Positions 1 through 6,427 of a DNA stretch of 11,839 nt are shown here, piece by piece. Positions within the stretch are counted from its first letter, which is position 1; each line of letters begins with the position of its first letter. The notes beneath the pieces were generated by a model that saw only the letters and a list, made by a program, of their open reading frames with translations, had not been told where the DNA came from and did not search any database. The stretch covers positions 1 through 11,839 of the forward strand of contig URKI01000060.1 of NCBI GenBank assembly GCA_900548505.1. Reading direction: 5' to 3'. The stretch comes from an uncultured Oscillibacter sp. GTDB lineage: Bacteria > Bacillota > Clostridia > Oscillospirales > Oscillospiraceae. Made by a program: the position numbers and the translations under genes.

Positions 1-1236
1 GAAGGGGCTCACGCCGATGGCATCGCCCACGCCTGCCAGCACGGGGATGAAGGCAGCCACGACGACGGCGTTGGTGGTCAGCTCGGTCAGCAGAGCGGTG
101 ACGATACCCACGATGATGCAGATGACCACAGCGTTCATGCCTTCCAGGCCGGAGAGCATGTTGGCGATCCAGCCGGCCACACCGGCGTCCTTGAAGGCGT
201 TGCCCATGACCATGGAGCCACCCAGCAGGATGACTGCGTTCCAGGGGATGTCATTGAAGCCGGTCTTCCAGTCGCAGACATACTCGCCTTCCTTGTAATC
301 CACGGGGATAGCCATGACCAGGAACGCGCCCAGCATAGCCACGGTCTCGTCAGTGGCGAAGGGGACCCAGTCGCCCCAGACCAGAGAACGGGTGACCCAC
401 AGCACCACGCAGAAGGAGAAGACGATCGCAGTCCACTTCTCGCCCTTGTTCATGGGGCCCAGCTCTTCATACTGCTTGCGGGCGATGGAGATGTCGATGG
501 AAGGCATCTTGTCCACCTTGAAGAACTTGACCATGTAAATCCACATCAGGGGGATCAGCACGATGGTGAAGGGCAGGCCGATCTTCAGCCAGTCCAAAAA
601 GTCGATGCTGATGCCGATGGTGGACTCGATCAGGCCGATGCCGGTGGGGTTGGTGGTGGTACCGATGGTGGTGGCCATGCCGCCGATGGTGGCAGCATAG
701 GGGATGCACAGCACCATGGCCTTGCGCAGGCCCTTGGCCTCGTCACCCAAGGTGCTGGCGATGGCCAGAGCCACAGGCAGCATCATAACGGTGGCAGCGG
801 TGTTGGACATCCACATGGACACGAACGCCACGGCGATGATGAAGCCCAGGATCAGCGTGGTGGGCTTCTTACCGATCTTGGAGACGATGCCCAGGCTGAT
901 GCGCTTGTGCAGGCCGTGCTTGACCATAGCGCCGGACATGAAGCCCACGCCTACCAGCAGGTAGCAGGTGGAATAGGCATAGTGGGTGAACAGCTGAATG
1001 TCATTTTGTCCCTTGGCACCGGTGATGCCCATGAGCGGGAACAGCAGGATCGGAAGCAGTGCCGTAAACGGGATCGGCATGGCCTCGGTGATCCAGAAGA
1101 CCACCATCAGCACGGTGACGCCCAGCACACGCTGGCCCACTACGGTCAATCCCTCGGGGGTGGGCATGAAGCCGATGATCAGCATCAGCAGAATGCCCAC
1201 GATGAATCCGATTTTGCGAACTTTGAATTTACCCAT
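1..1236 (-). CDS. DASS/SLC13-family carboxylate:Na+ symporter, copy A (3' end cut by window edge)
   Basis: Polytopic inner-membrane protein of the divalent anion:sodium symporter family, which imports di- or tricarboxylates such as succinate, malate or citrate. The first 412 residues are present; the complete paralogue next door has 480, so about 68 C-terminal residues lie outside. The ATG at 1236 follows a strong GAGGAGGAGA ribosome binding site (1241-1250). Family marks: SNTAAT at residues 144-149, TTTNP at 193-197 and LTTNAVV at 386-392, the two substrate/Na+ loop regions of this family. It differs from copy B at 37 of 412 residues (about 91% identity, counted codon by codon) with no gap. 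Differences cluster at residues 204-211, 273-291 and 357-371, while the binding motifs are unchanged. It has its own sigma-54 promoter. Exact substrate and coupling ion are not readable from the sequence. Confidence 0.93.
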   Translation of the reverse strand, partial: MGKFKVRKIGFIVGILLMLIIGFMPTPEGLTVVGQRVLGVTVLMVVFWITEAMPIPFTALLPILLFPLMGITGAKGQNDIQLFTHYAYSTCYLLVGVGFMSGAMVKHGLHKRISLGIVSKIGKKPTTLILGFIIAVAFVSMWMSNTAATVMMLPVALAIASTLGDEAKGLRKAMVLCIPYAATIGGMATTIGTTTNPTGIGLIESTIGISIDFLDWLKIGLPFTIVLIPLMWIYMVKFFKVDKMPSIDISIARKQYEELGPMNKGEKWTAIVFSFCVVLWVTRSLVWGDWVPFATDETVAMLGAFLVMAIPVDYKEGEYVCDWKTGFNDIPWNAVILLGGSMVMGNAFKDAGVAGWIANMLSGLEGMNAVVICIIVGIVTALLTELTTNAVVVAAFIPVLAGVGDAIGVSPF

Positions 1237-1250
1237 CGAATCTCCTCCTC
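1..1250 (-). repeat. Tandem gene duplication, unit A (pairs with 1880-3129)
   Basis: Position 1 aligns to 1880 and 1236 to 3115 at a constant offset of 1879, with no insertion or deletion. Similarity continues through the ribosome binding site (1237-1250 against 3116-3129) and then stops. The upstream regions share only the sigma-54 core. The first 48 bases are identical in both units. Confidence 0.95.
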
Positions 1251-1260
1251 ATATCATGTT

Positions 1261-1293
1261 GGATCAGATGGTGTTTCCCCCTCCATCTGATCC
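1261..1293 (-). promoter_or_regulatory. Perfect 11-bp inverted repeat in the leader of DASS copy A
   Basis: GGATCAGATGG (1261-1271) and CCATCTGATCC (1283-1293) pair perfectly around an 11-base loop. The hairpin lies between the sigma-54 promoter (1331-1346) and the ribosome binding site (1241-1250), so it would be in the 5' leader of the transcript, ending about 10 bases before the ribosome binding site. No U-tract follows, so it is not a simple terminator. It may be a protein operator, an mRNA-stabilising 5' hairpin or a translational control element. The copy B leader has no counterpart. Confidence 0.6.
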
Positions 1294-1330
1294 GGGGTTG
1301 CTCCACAGAGCTTCGTTGCCGAGATATTAT

Positions 1331-1346
1331 AGCAAAACTCGTGCCA
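1331..1346 (-). promoter_or_regulatory. Sigma-54 (-24/-12) promoter of DASS copy A
   Basis: The minus strand reads TGGCAC-GAGTT-TTGCT, an exact match to the consensus TGGCAC-N5-TTGCW with GG-N10-GC spacing. It lies about 95 bp upstream of the copy A ATG, predicting transcription from about 1320 and a leader of about 85 nt. The gene encoding a sigma-54 activator lies in the same locus. Confidence 0.88.
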
Positions 1347-1586
1347 ATCCGTCAAATCCCGTCATTTTATTTTTCGATTTTTTGTACAAACCGCTTTCCG
1401 AAAAATCAGCCTCTTCCACAAACTCCTGGATCAAACTGCCGACCGGCCGGAAAAATACGTCCATTTTTTACCAGTTCTATTAGCATTTTGTTTCCGCCCG
1501 TTCCCACTTTTTTAACAAAAACGTTACACCCGAAACTGCTGTAAAAGCCCCCTGTCGGCCATTGAAAAAATGCCTTTTACAGGAAA
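1347..1586. other. AT-rich intergenic stretch upstream of the copy A promoter
   Basis: No credible gene is present. The stretch is much richer in A/T runs than its surroundings, for example around 1371-1384 and 1507-1520, as expected for a bendable region between a sigma-54 promoter and distant activator sites. It contains the 9-bp inverted repeat listed separately and an ACGTTACACC box at 1521-1530. I see no clear copy of the TTGCA-type dyad found before copy B. Confidence 0.5.
1539..1582. repeat. 9-bp inverted repeat CTGTAAAAG...CTTTTACAG
   Basis: Perfect arms CTGTAAAAG (1539-1547) and CTTTTACAG (1574-1582) are separated by 26 bases. Each arm is followed by a C-run (GCCCCC-like), so there is also an imperfect direct repeat with the terminator arm at 1581-1595. 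It is centred roughly 220 bp upstream of the copy A sigma-54 promoter, a possible activator-binding or transcript-end structure. Function unknown. Confidence 0.4.
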
Positions 1587-1614
1587 AGCCCCCCTGCCGA
1601 AAGGCAGGAGGGCT
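1580..1614 (-). terminator. Intrinsic terminator after DASS copy B
   Basis: On the minus strand a 12-bp stem (1614-1603 with 1598-1587) closes on a TTTC loop. The single irregular position is a U-G wobble in RNA. The stem is followed by a short TTTT tract (1587-1584) and, beyond it, more T-rich sequence. It lies about 60 bases after the copy B stop codon and separates copy B transcription from copy A. Confidence 0.7.
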
Positions 1615-1619
1615 CCGGT

Positions 1620-1649
1620 GGGATGTAACATCCCGGTTTCAAATGTTAC
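1620..1649. repeat. Nested dyads GGGATG-TAA-CATCCC and GTAACAT-N11-ATGTTAC
   Basis: Two overlapping inverted repeats occur just downstream of the copy B stop: GGGATG (1620-1625) with CATCCC (1629-1634), and GTAACAT (1625-1631) with ATGTTAC (1643-1649). They lie between the stop codon and the terminator of copy B and also some 300 bp upstream of the copy A promoter. They could be transcript-end structure or a binding site. Confidence 0.35.
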
Positions 1650-1672
1650 GTGCTTTGTACGGATCGGTGCCG

Positions 1673-3115
1673 TCAGGTGCCGATGCCGAAAACGCCCATG
1701 GTAATAAAGTAGAGCACGATGGGGAACACCACCAGGGCAATGAGCTTCAGGCCCAGGCCGCACTTCATCAGGTCCTTCATGGTGATCTCGCCGGTACCGT
1801 AGGCGATGGCGTTGGGCGGCGTGCCCGGAGGCAGCATGAAGGCGAAGTTGCACGCCAGCATGCAGGCGATCATCATGGCGAAGGGGCTCACGCCGATGGC
1901 ATCGCCCACGCCTGCCAGCACGGGGATAAAGGCTGCCACCACCACGGCGTTGGTGGTCAGCTCGGTCAGCAGCGCGGTGATGATGCCCACGATGATGACG
2001 ATGAGCACAGAGTTCATACCCGCAAGGCCGGAGAGCTTCTCTGCCACCCAGCCGGCCACGCCGGCGTCGCGGAAGGCATTGCCCATGACCATGGAGCCGC
2101 CCAGCAGGATGACTGCGTTCCAGGGGATGTCGTTGAAGCCGGTCTTCCAGTCACAGACGTATTCGCCCTCTTTGTAATCCAGGGGGATGGCCATGACCAA
2201 AAACGCGCCCAGCATCGCCACGGTCTCGTCGGTGGCAAAGGGCATCCACTCGCCCCAGACCACGGAGCGGGTGCACCAGAGGATGACGCAGATGATAAAG
2301 ACGATGGCCGTCCACTTCTCGCCCTTCTTCATGGGGCCCAGGGCCTCATACTGCTGGCGGGCAATGGAGATGTCGATGGAGGGCATCTTGTCCACCTTGA
2401 AGAACTTGACCATGTAGATCCACATGAGCGGAACCAGCACCAGCGTGAAGGGCAGGCCGATCTTCAGCCAGTCCAGGAAGTCGATCTCGATGCCGATGGA
2501 CTCTTTGATGAGGCCAATGCCGGTGGGGTTGGTGGTGGTGCCGATGACCGTGGCCATGCCGCCGATGGTGGCAGCGTAGGGAATGCACAGCACCATGGCC
2601 TTGCGCAGGCCCTTGGCCTCATCCCCCATGGTGCTGGCGATGGCCAGAGCCACAGGCAGCATCATGACAGTGGCAGCGGTGTTGGACATCCACATGGACA
2701 CGAAGGAAACCGCAATGATGAAGCCCAGGATCAGCGTGGTGGGCTTTTTACCGATCTTGGAAACGATGCCCAGGCTGATGCGCTTGTGCAGGCCATGCTT
2801 GACCATGGACCCGGACAAAAAGCCCACGCCCACCAGCAGGTAGCAGGTGGAATAGGCGTAATGGGTGAACAGCTGGACGTCGTTTTGTCCCTTGGAGCCG
2901 GTGATGCCCATGAGCGGGAACAGCAAAATGGGCAGCAGAGCCGTAAACGGGATGGGCATGGCCTCGGTGATCCAGAACACCACCATCAGCACGGTAACTG
3001 CCAGCACACGCTGGCCGACCAGTGTCAATCCCTCGGGGGTGGGCATGAAGCCGATGATGAGCATCAGCAGAATACCCACGATAAAGCCGATCTTTTGGAC
3101 CTTTGTTTTACCCAT
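1673..3115 (-). CDS. DASS/SLC13-family carboxylate:Na+ symporter, copy B (complete)
   Basis: Integral membrane importer of the divalent anion:sodium symporter family, 480 residues, a normal length. Hydrophobic helices alternate with the family motifs: SNTAAT at 144-149, GTTTNP at 192-197, LTTNAVV at 386-392 and a LPPGTPPNA motif near 427-435 in the last third. The frame is open upstream to 3538, but that part overlaps the regulator gene and is not protein-like. The ATG at 3115 has a GAGGAGGAGA ribosome binding site at 3120-3129 and matches the start of copy A exactly. A sigma-54 promoter lies 58 bp upstream. Being next to a PrpR-type activator and in a locus with a CoA-transferase and lyase suggests that it imports the acid degraded by those enzymes. 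The substrate itself is inferred, not seen. Confidence 0.95.
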   Translation of the reverse strand: MGKTKVQKIGFIVGILLMLIIGFMPTPEGLTLVGQRVLAVTVLMVVFWITEAMPIPFTALLPILLFPLMGITGSKGQNDVQLFTHYAYSTCYLLVGVGFLSGSMVKHGLHKRISLGIVSKIGKKPTTLILGFIIAVSFVSMWMSNTAATVMMLPVALAIASTMGDEAKGLRKAMVLCIPYAATIGGMATVIGTTTNPTGIGLIKESIGIEIDFLDWLKIGLPFTLVLVPLMWIYMVKFFKVDKMPSIDISIARQQYEALGPMKKGEKWTAIVFIICVILWCTRSVVWGEWMPFATDETVAMLGAFLVMAIPLDYKEGEYVCDWKTGFNDIPWNAVILLGGSMVMGNAFRDAGVAGWVAEKLSGLAGMNSVLIVIIVGIITALLTELTTNAVVVAAFIPVLAGVGDAIGVSPFAMMIACMLACNFAFMLPPGTPPNAIAYGTGEITMKDLMKCGLGLKLIALVVFPIVLYFITMGVFGIGT

Positions 3116-3129
3116 GGATTCTCCTCCTC
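1880..3129 (-). repeat. Tandem gene duplication, unit B (pairs with 1-1250)
   Basis: This is the second unit of the ungapped duplication. Homology covers the coding region plus about 14 bases including the ribosome binding site and ends there. It presumably continues into 1673-1879, but the matching part of unit A lies outside the window. Confidence 0.95.
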
Positions 3130-3171
3130 TATTGCGTTGCAGTTTTCCGGCCGAATCTGTCGAAATATACA

Positions 3172-3187
3172 AGCAATGTCTATGCCA
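3172..3187 (-). promoter_or_regulatory. Sigma-54 (-24/-12) promoter of DASS copy B
   Basis: The minus strand reads TGGCAT-AGACA-TTGCT, with GG-N10-GC spacing and one change from TGGCAC-N5-TTGCW, at a tolerated position. Predicted start is near 3160, giving a leader of about 45 nt. It lies in the intergenic region directly downstream of the activator gene. Confidence 0.85.
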
Positions 3188-3319
3188 ATCGCCCATCATT
3201 TGTCGAACTTTACATGTTTTGAACAGTTCCCCAGTTGGGAAAAACATCTTTTTAACAGCGCGCAGAGGTTCATTAACAGCTTCTTTCGCCATTGCCGCTC
3301 CCATAAACCGCCGGTGCTG

Positions 3320-3343
3320 TTGCACCGTTGCGGGGCGTTGCAA
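3320..3343. promoter_or_regulatory. Candidate upstream activator site (TTGCA dyad)
   Basis: TTGCACCG (3320-3327) and CGTTGCAA (3336-3343) form an inverted repeat with 7 of 8 positions matching and an 8-base spacer. Three GTTGC copies start at 3319, 3327 and 3337. The dyad is centred about 155 bp upstream of the -12 element, the usual position of an enhancer-type site for a sigma-54 activator with a Fis-type helix-turn-helix. Assignment to the neighbouring regulator is inference. Confidence 0.5.
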
Positions 3344-3381
3344 AGCGGGGGAGACGCTGCAACAAGCAGCCTCTCCCCCGC
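3342..3381 (-). terminator. Terminator hairpin after the sigma-54 activator gene
   Basis: GCGGGGGAGA (3345-3354) pairs with TCTCCCCCGC (3372-3381). Inside, after one C-C mismatch, GCTGC pairs with GCAGC around an AACAA loop. The stem begins three bases after the stop codon (3385-3387). The U-tract on the minus strand is only TTT (3344-3342), so termination may be partial. The tail overlaps the candidate activator site. Confidence 0.6.
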
Positions 3382-3384
3382 CAT

Positions 3385-5343
3385 TCATCCGCGGCTGATG
3401 CCGTATTTTTTCATCTTGCGCCACAAGGTCTGGCGGCTGCACCCAAGGCTCTTGGCCGCCTCCTCCATGGAGCCGGGATGGTTGCGCAGCGCGGCCAGCA
3501 GCGCCTTGCGCTCCTGGGCGGTATCGTCCCCGGGCCACTTGCGCTCCATGGTCGTGCCGCTGGTGCGCCGGCGCATGATCTCCGTCATGACGCTGTTGAT
3601 CTCCGTGTCGTTCTGCAGCAGGATGTAGACCCGCTCCGTGAAGTTCTGCAGTTCCCGGATGTTGCCGTACCAGGCGTAGTCCTGCACCTGGGCGAGCATG
3701 TCCAGGAACCGCTTTTCCTGCTGGGCGGAGACCGTGCCGCCGCAGAGCTTGCGGAAATACTGCAGTCCCAGCACCCGCACATCGTCGCCCCGCTCCCGCA
3801 GCGGCGGCAGCTCCAGGTCCAGCACGTTGAGCCGGTAGTAGAGGTCCTCCCGGAAGCGGCCCTCCATGGTCTCCTGGATCAGGTCCTTGTTGGTGGCGGT
3901 GATGATGCGCACATCCACGGGAATGACCCGGTTGCCGCCCACCCGGCGCACTTCCTTTTCCTGCAGCACCCGCAAAAGCTCCACCTGGGTCTCCCGGGGG
4001 ATCTCGCCGATCTCGTCGAGGAAAATGGTGCCGCCGTGGGCCAGCTCGAAAAGGCCCTCCCGGCCACCCTTGGCCGCGCCGGTAAAGGCACCGGCCTCAT
4101 AGCCGAACAGCTCGCTTTCCAGCAGGTTATTGTTGACTGCGGCGCAGTTGATGGCCACGAAGGGGCCGTCCCGGCGGGAGCTGGCGTTGTGGATGCTCTG
4201 AGCAAAGAGCTCCTTGCCGGTGCCGGTCTCGCCGTGGATGAGCACCGCCGCCTGGGAGGAGGCGTAGCTGCGGGCGATCTGGATGGTGTTGCGGATGGCC
4301 TTGGACTCGCCCACGATGTCCGAGAAGGAGTATTTGGCCACCAGGCCCTTTTCATGGAGCTTGAGGCGGATCTTCTGCTCGGTGGACTGCAGCTGCTTGA
4401 CGTCCTGGAACGTCGCCACCACGCCCCGGATCTGGTTGTCCACCACGATGGGGATGCGGTTGGTGTTGGCCAGGGTCTTCCCGATCATCATCACCTGGTT
4501 GGTCTGGGTCTCGCCGCTGCGCAGTACCTCCGGCAGCAGGGTGTTGGGCAGCACCTCATCCACGCTCTTGCCGATGGAATCGGCGGCGCGGCAGCCCATG
4601 ATACGCTCCGCCACCGGGTTGAGCACCTGTACCCGGCACTGATCGTCGATGGACAAGATGGCGTCGTGGGTAAAGTTCAGCACCGCCTGGTAGGTCTCCA
4701 TACGGGTCTGGATCACCTGCTGCTTTTCCGCCTCCTCATGCTGGACGCGGCGGATCTGCTCGGCTACCTCCAGCGCGCTGACGATGGTGTCCTCCGAGTT
4801 TTCCACGGTGATGTGTGGAAAACCCAGTTCTTTGGAAATGGGCTCCGTCCAGGCGCCGCCGATGCCCACCACCGCCCCGTCCGCCATGGCGGAGCGGACA
4901 CAGCCCCAGCAGTCCTCATAGGTTTTGAAAATGTAGTTTTTCACCTCAATATCCAGCATTTTACACATTTCCAGAACCTCCCGGCTCAGGGGGTCGTAGG
5001 TGAAAAACGCAATGAGGCCCGGCGTATGCAGTCCCCAGTCCTTGAGCATCCGCAGATAGTCTGTCAGGGTGTTGTTCAGGCCCACCACCTTCAGCTCCGT
5101 GCATTCTTCCACAATCTGCTGGGTGCCCTTACGGGAGATGATGATCCTGGCGCCCTTGGCCGCCAGCGCCCGGGCGCAGGCAATGATCTCCCGGCGGCCG
5201 TTGGAGGCCAGAAATACATCCACATCCGTGATGCCCCGCTTATGGAGGATGGCTCTGGCCTTTTCCGCCAGCTGCTGGGTCGGCGCCATGATGCAGATCT
5301 CGTGGACACGCTCCACCTGTTTCCAGTCCGTTTTCTGTTGCAT
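3385..5343 (-). CDS. PrpR-type sigma-54-dependent transcriptional activator
   Basis: Bacterial enhancer-binding protein of 652 residues; cytoplasmic, remodels sigma-54 RNA polymerase by ATP hydrolysis. Domain order: an N-terminal region (about 15-180) resembling the PrpR_N ligand-sensing domain, a PAS domain (about 215-315), the AAA+ domain and a C-terminal Fis-type helix-turn-helix (about 625-648, EAAKSLGCSRQTLWRKMKKY). AAA+ marks: Walker A GETGTGK at 371-377, the sigma-54-contacting GAFTGA loop at 418-423, Walker B FLDEIGE near 441-447 and REDLYYRLNV near 498-507. There is no receiver domain, so the signal is probably a small molecule, as for PrpR with 2-methylcitrate. The ATG at 5343 is chosen because a GTG at 5352 lies inside its ribosome binding site (GAGGTGG). 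Four sigma-54 promoters in the window are its likely targets. The ligand is unknown. Confidence 0.95.
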   Translation of the reverse strand: MQQKTDWKQVERVHEICIMAPTQQLAEKARAILHKRGITDVDVFLASNGRREIIACARALAAKGARIIISRKGTQQIVEECTELKVVGLNNTLTDYLRMLKDWGLHTPGLIAFFTYDPLSREVLEMCKMLDIEVKNYIFKTYEDCWGCVRSAMADGAVVGIGGAWTEPISKELGFPHITVENSEDTIVSALEVAEQIRRVQHEEAEKQQVIQTRMETYQAVLNFTHDAILSIDDQCRVQVLNPVAERIMGCRAADSIGKSVDEVLPNTLLPEVLRSGETQTNQVMMIGKTLANTNRIPIVVDNQIRGVVATFQDVKQLQSTEQKIRLKLHEKGLVAKYSFSDIVGESKAIRNTIQIARSYASSQAAVLIHGETGTGKELFAQSIHNASSRRDGPFVAINCAAVNNNLLESELFGYEAGAFTGAAKGGREGLFELAHGGTIFLDEIGEIPRETQVELLRVLQEKEVRRVGGNRVIPVDVRIITATNKDLIQETMEGRFREDLYYRLNVLDLELPPLRERGDDVRVLGLQYFRKLCGGTVSAQQEKRFLDMLAQVQDYAWYGNIRELQNFTERVYILLQNDTEINSVMTEIMRRRTSGTTMERKWPGDDTAQERKALLAALRNHPGSMEEAAKSLGCSRQTLWRKMKKYGISRG

Positions 5344-5366
5344 ACGTTCCACCTCATTTTTAACAC

Positions 5367-5379
5367 TTGCAACAATATA
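5367..5379 (-). promoter_or_regulatory. Possible promoter of the activator gene with TTGCAA box
   Basis: A TATATT -10-like hexamer (minus strand, 5379-5374) lies about 30 bases before the ATG; no convincing -35 is visible at 17 bp. The adjacent TTGCAA (5367-5372) falls where transcription would start and resembles the half-sites upstream of DASS copy B, which would fit autoregulation. No sigma-54 element is present here. Confidence 0.3.
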
Positions 5380-5414
5380 GCACGCTTTTCCCCAAAAAGA
5401 AAGCGTTTCAGGCG

Positions 5415-5446
5415 AAAAAGGAGCCGGCCTGCGGCCGGCTCCTTTT
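5415..5446 (-). terminator. Strong intrinsic terminator after the HMG-CoA-lyase-type gene
   Basis: GGAGCCGGCC and GGCCGGCTCC form a perfect 10-bp GC stem with a 3-base loop (5420-5442), flanked by A and T runs. On the minus strand it ends in TTTTT (5419-5415), close after the stop codon at 5450-5452. The T-run on the other side makes it potentially bidirectional. It isolates the activator gene from the enzyme operon. Confidence 0.9.
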
Positions 5447-5449
5447 CCA

Positions 5450-6364
5450 TTACACGCAGGGTGCCTTTTTGTACAGGGGCGTCAGATGGCTGACGATATT
5501 GGCGTGGACATTGGCCTGGATCAGCTCCACCGCCTCGTGGAGCACGTCGTTGTCGATGCCGGTGGCGATGCCCATCTCGCTCATCATGTTCAGCACGTCC
5601 TCCGTGGCCACATTGCCGGCCGCGCCGGGAGCGAAGGGGCAGCCGCCCAGGCCGCCGGCGGCGGACTCAAACTTATGCACGCCCAGCTGCATGCAGGCCA
5701 GGGTGTTGGCCAGGGCCAGGCCCCGGGTATCGTGCAGGTGCATGACGAAGCGGTCGGGCCCGAACTCCTTCACCAGGGCCTCCATTAGGTCATAGGTGCG
5801 CTTGGGGTTGGACATGCCCACCGTGTCGGCGATCATGACCTCCTCGCAGCCCTGCTCCAGGCCGAAGCGCACCATCTCCGCCACCCGCTCCGTGCGGATC
5901 TCCTCCCCGAAGGGGCAGCCCAGCGCCGTGGCCAGGGCCAGGCGGAAGCGCATCTGATGGCCATACTGACCGGCCAGCTCCTTGAACTGGGCCAGGGACT
6001 CGTCCGGCGTCCGGCGGACGTTGGCCATGTTGTGCTTTTCACTGACGCTGACTACATACGTCAGCTCGTCCACGCCGCACTCCAGCGCCGTCTCCACGCC
6101 GCGGGCGTTGGGCACCAGGGCAACGGAGCGGACGCCGTGGGCCTTGAGGGTATCCTTCACCGCCAGCATCACGTCCTTGGCGTCGGCCATCTGGGGAATG
6201 GCCTTGGGGCTGACGAAGGACACCGCCTCGATCCGCTTGAAGCCGGCCTCGGCCAGCTTTTTGATGATGGCGACCTTGGCATCGAAGGGGATCAGGTCAT
6301 GGACATTCTGGAACCCGTCCCGGGGGCATACCTCGATCAGTTCCACGGTTTCAGGCAGCTTCAT
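5450..6364 (-). CDS. Hydroxymethylglutaryl-CoA lyase-type enzyme
   Basis: DRE-TIM metallolyase of 304 residues, the usual bacterial length. True HMG-CoA lyases cleave 3-hydroxy-3-methylglutaryl-CoA into acetoacetate and acetyl-CoA with a divalent metal. The catalytic set is present: Arg15-Asp16 in VCPRDGFQN, metal-binding His209 and His211 in MHLHDT, and the active-site cysteine loop GLGGCPFAPGAAGN with Cys242. These correspond to human Arg41/Asp42, His233/His235 and Cys266. The ATG at 6364 has an AAGGAG site eight bases upstream; an in-frame TTG at 6382 overlaps that site and is rejected. It lies 63 bp after the CoA-transferase with no promoter between, so the two are probably co-transcribed and act in sequence. 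A related 3-hydroxyacyl-CoA substrate is possible; HMG-CoA is the best guess from the conserved site. Confidence 0.9.
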   Translation of the reverse strand: MKLPETVELIEVCPRDGFQNVHDLIPFDAKVAIIKKLAEAGFKRIEAVSFVSPKAIPQMADAKDVMLAVKDTLKAHGVRSVALVPNARGVETALECGVDELTYVVSVSEKHNMANVRRTPDESLAQFKELAGQYGHQMRFRLALATALGCPFGEEIRTERVAEMVRFGLEQGCEEVMIADTVGMSNPKRTYDLMEALVKEFGPDRFVMHLHDTRGLALANTLACMQLGVHKFESAAGGLGGCPFAPGAAGNVATEDVLNMMSEMGIATGIDNDVLHEAVELIQANVHANIVSHLTPLYKKAPCV

Positions 6365-6402
6365 ATGTAAGACTCCTTTCAAAAAATAGCGGAATATCTT
6401 CT

Positions 6403-6418
6403 GCGTCCCGAAGGACGC
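6403..6418 (-). promoter_or_regulatory. Intercistronic hairpin with UUCG tetraloop
   Basis: In the minus-strand transcript GCGUCC and GGACGC pair around UUCG, an extra-stable C(UUCG)G tetraloop. It sits between the CoA-transferase stop and the lyase ribosome binding site. No U-tract follows, so an mRNA stability or processing role is more likely than termination. Confidence 0.5.
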
Positions 6419-6427
6419 CGATTGGCT

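Noticed and set aside
1..3129. Repeats as a CRISPR array or insertion sequence
   Set aside because: The only long repeats are two whole-gene copies with coding divergence; no short regular repeats, transposase or terminal inverted repeats are present.
3116..3538. N-terminal extension of DASS copy B to 3538
   Set aside because: It would overlap the activator gene, is not membrane-like, and the ATG at 3115 has a strong ribosome binding site and matches copy A.
1562..3628. Very long plus-strand open frame (688 codons) across DASS copy B
   Set aside because: It is antisense to a clear transporter, is extremely rich in His/Gly/Asp/Gln, has no domain and no ribosome binding site; a by-product of GC-rich codon use.
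3328..5493. Long plus-strand open frame across the activator gene
   Set aside because: Antisense to a gene with intact AAA+ motifs; low-complexity composition and no recognisable domain.
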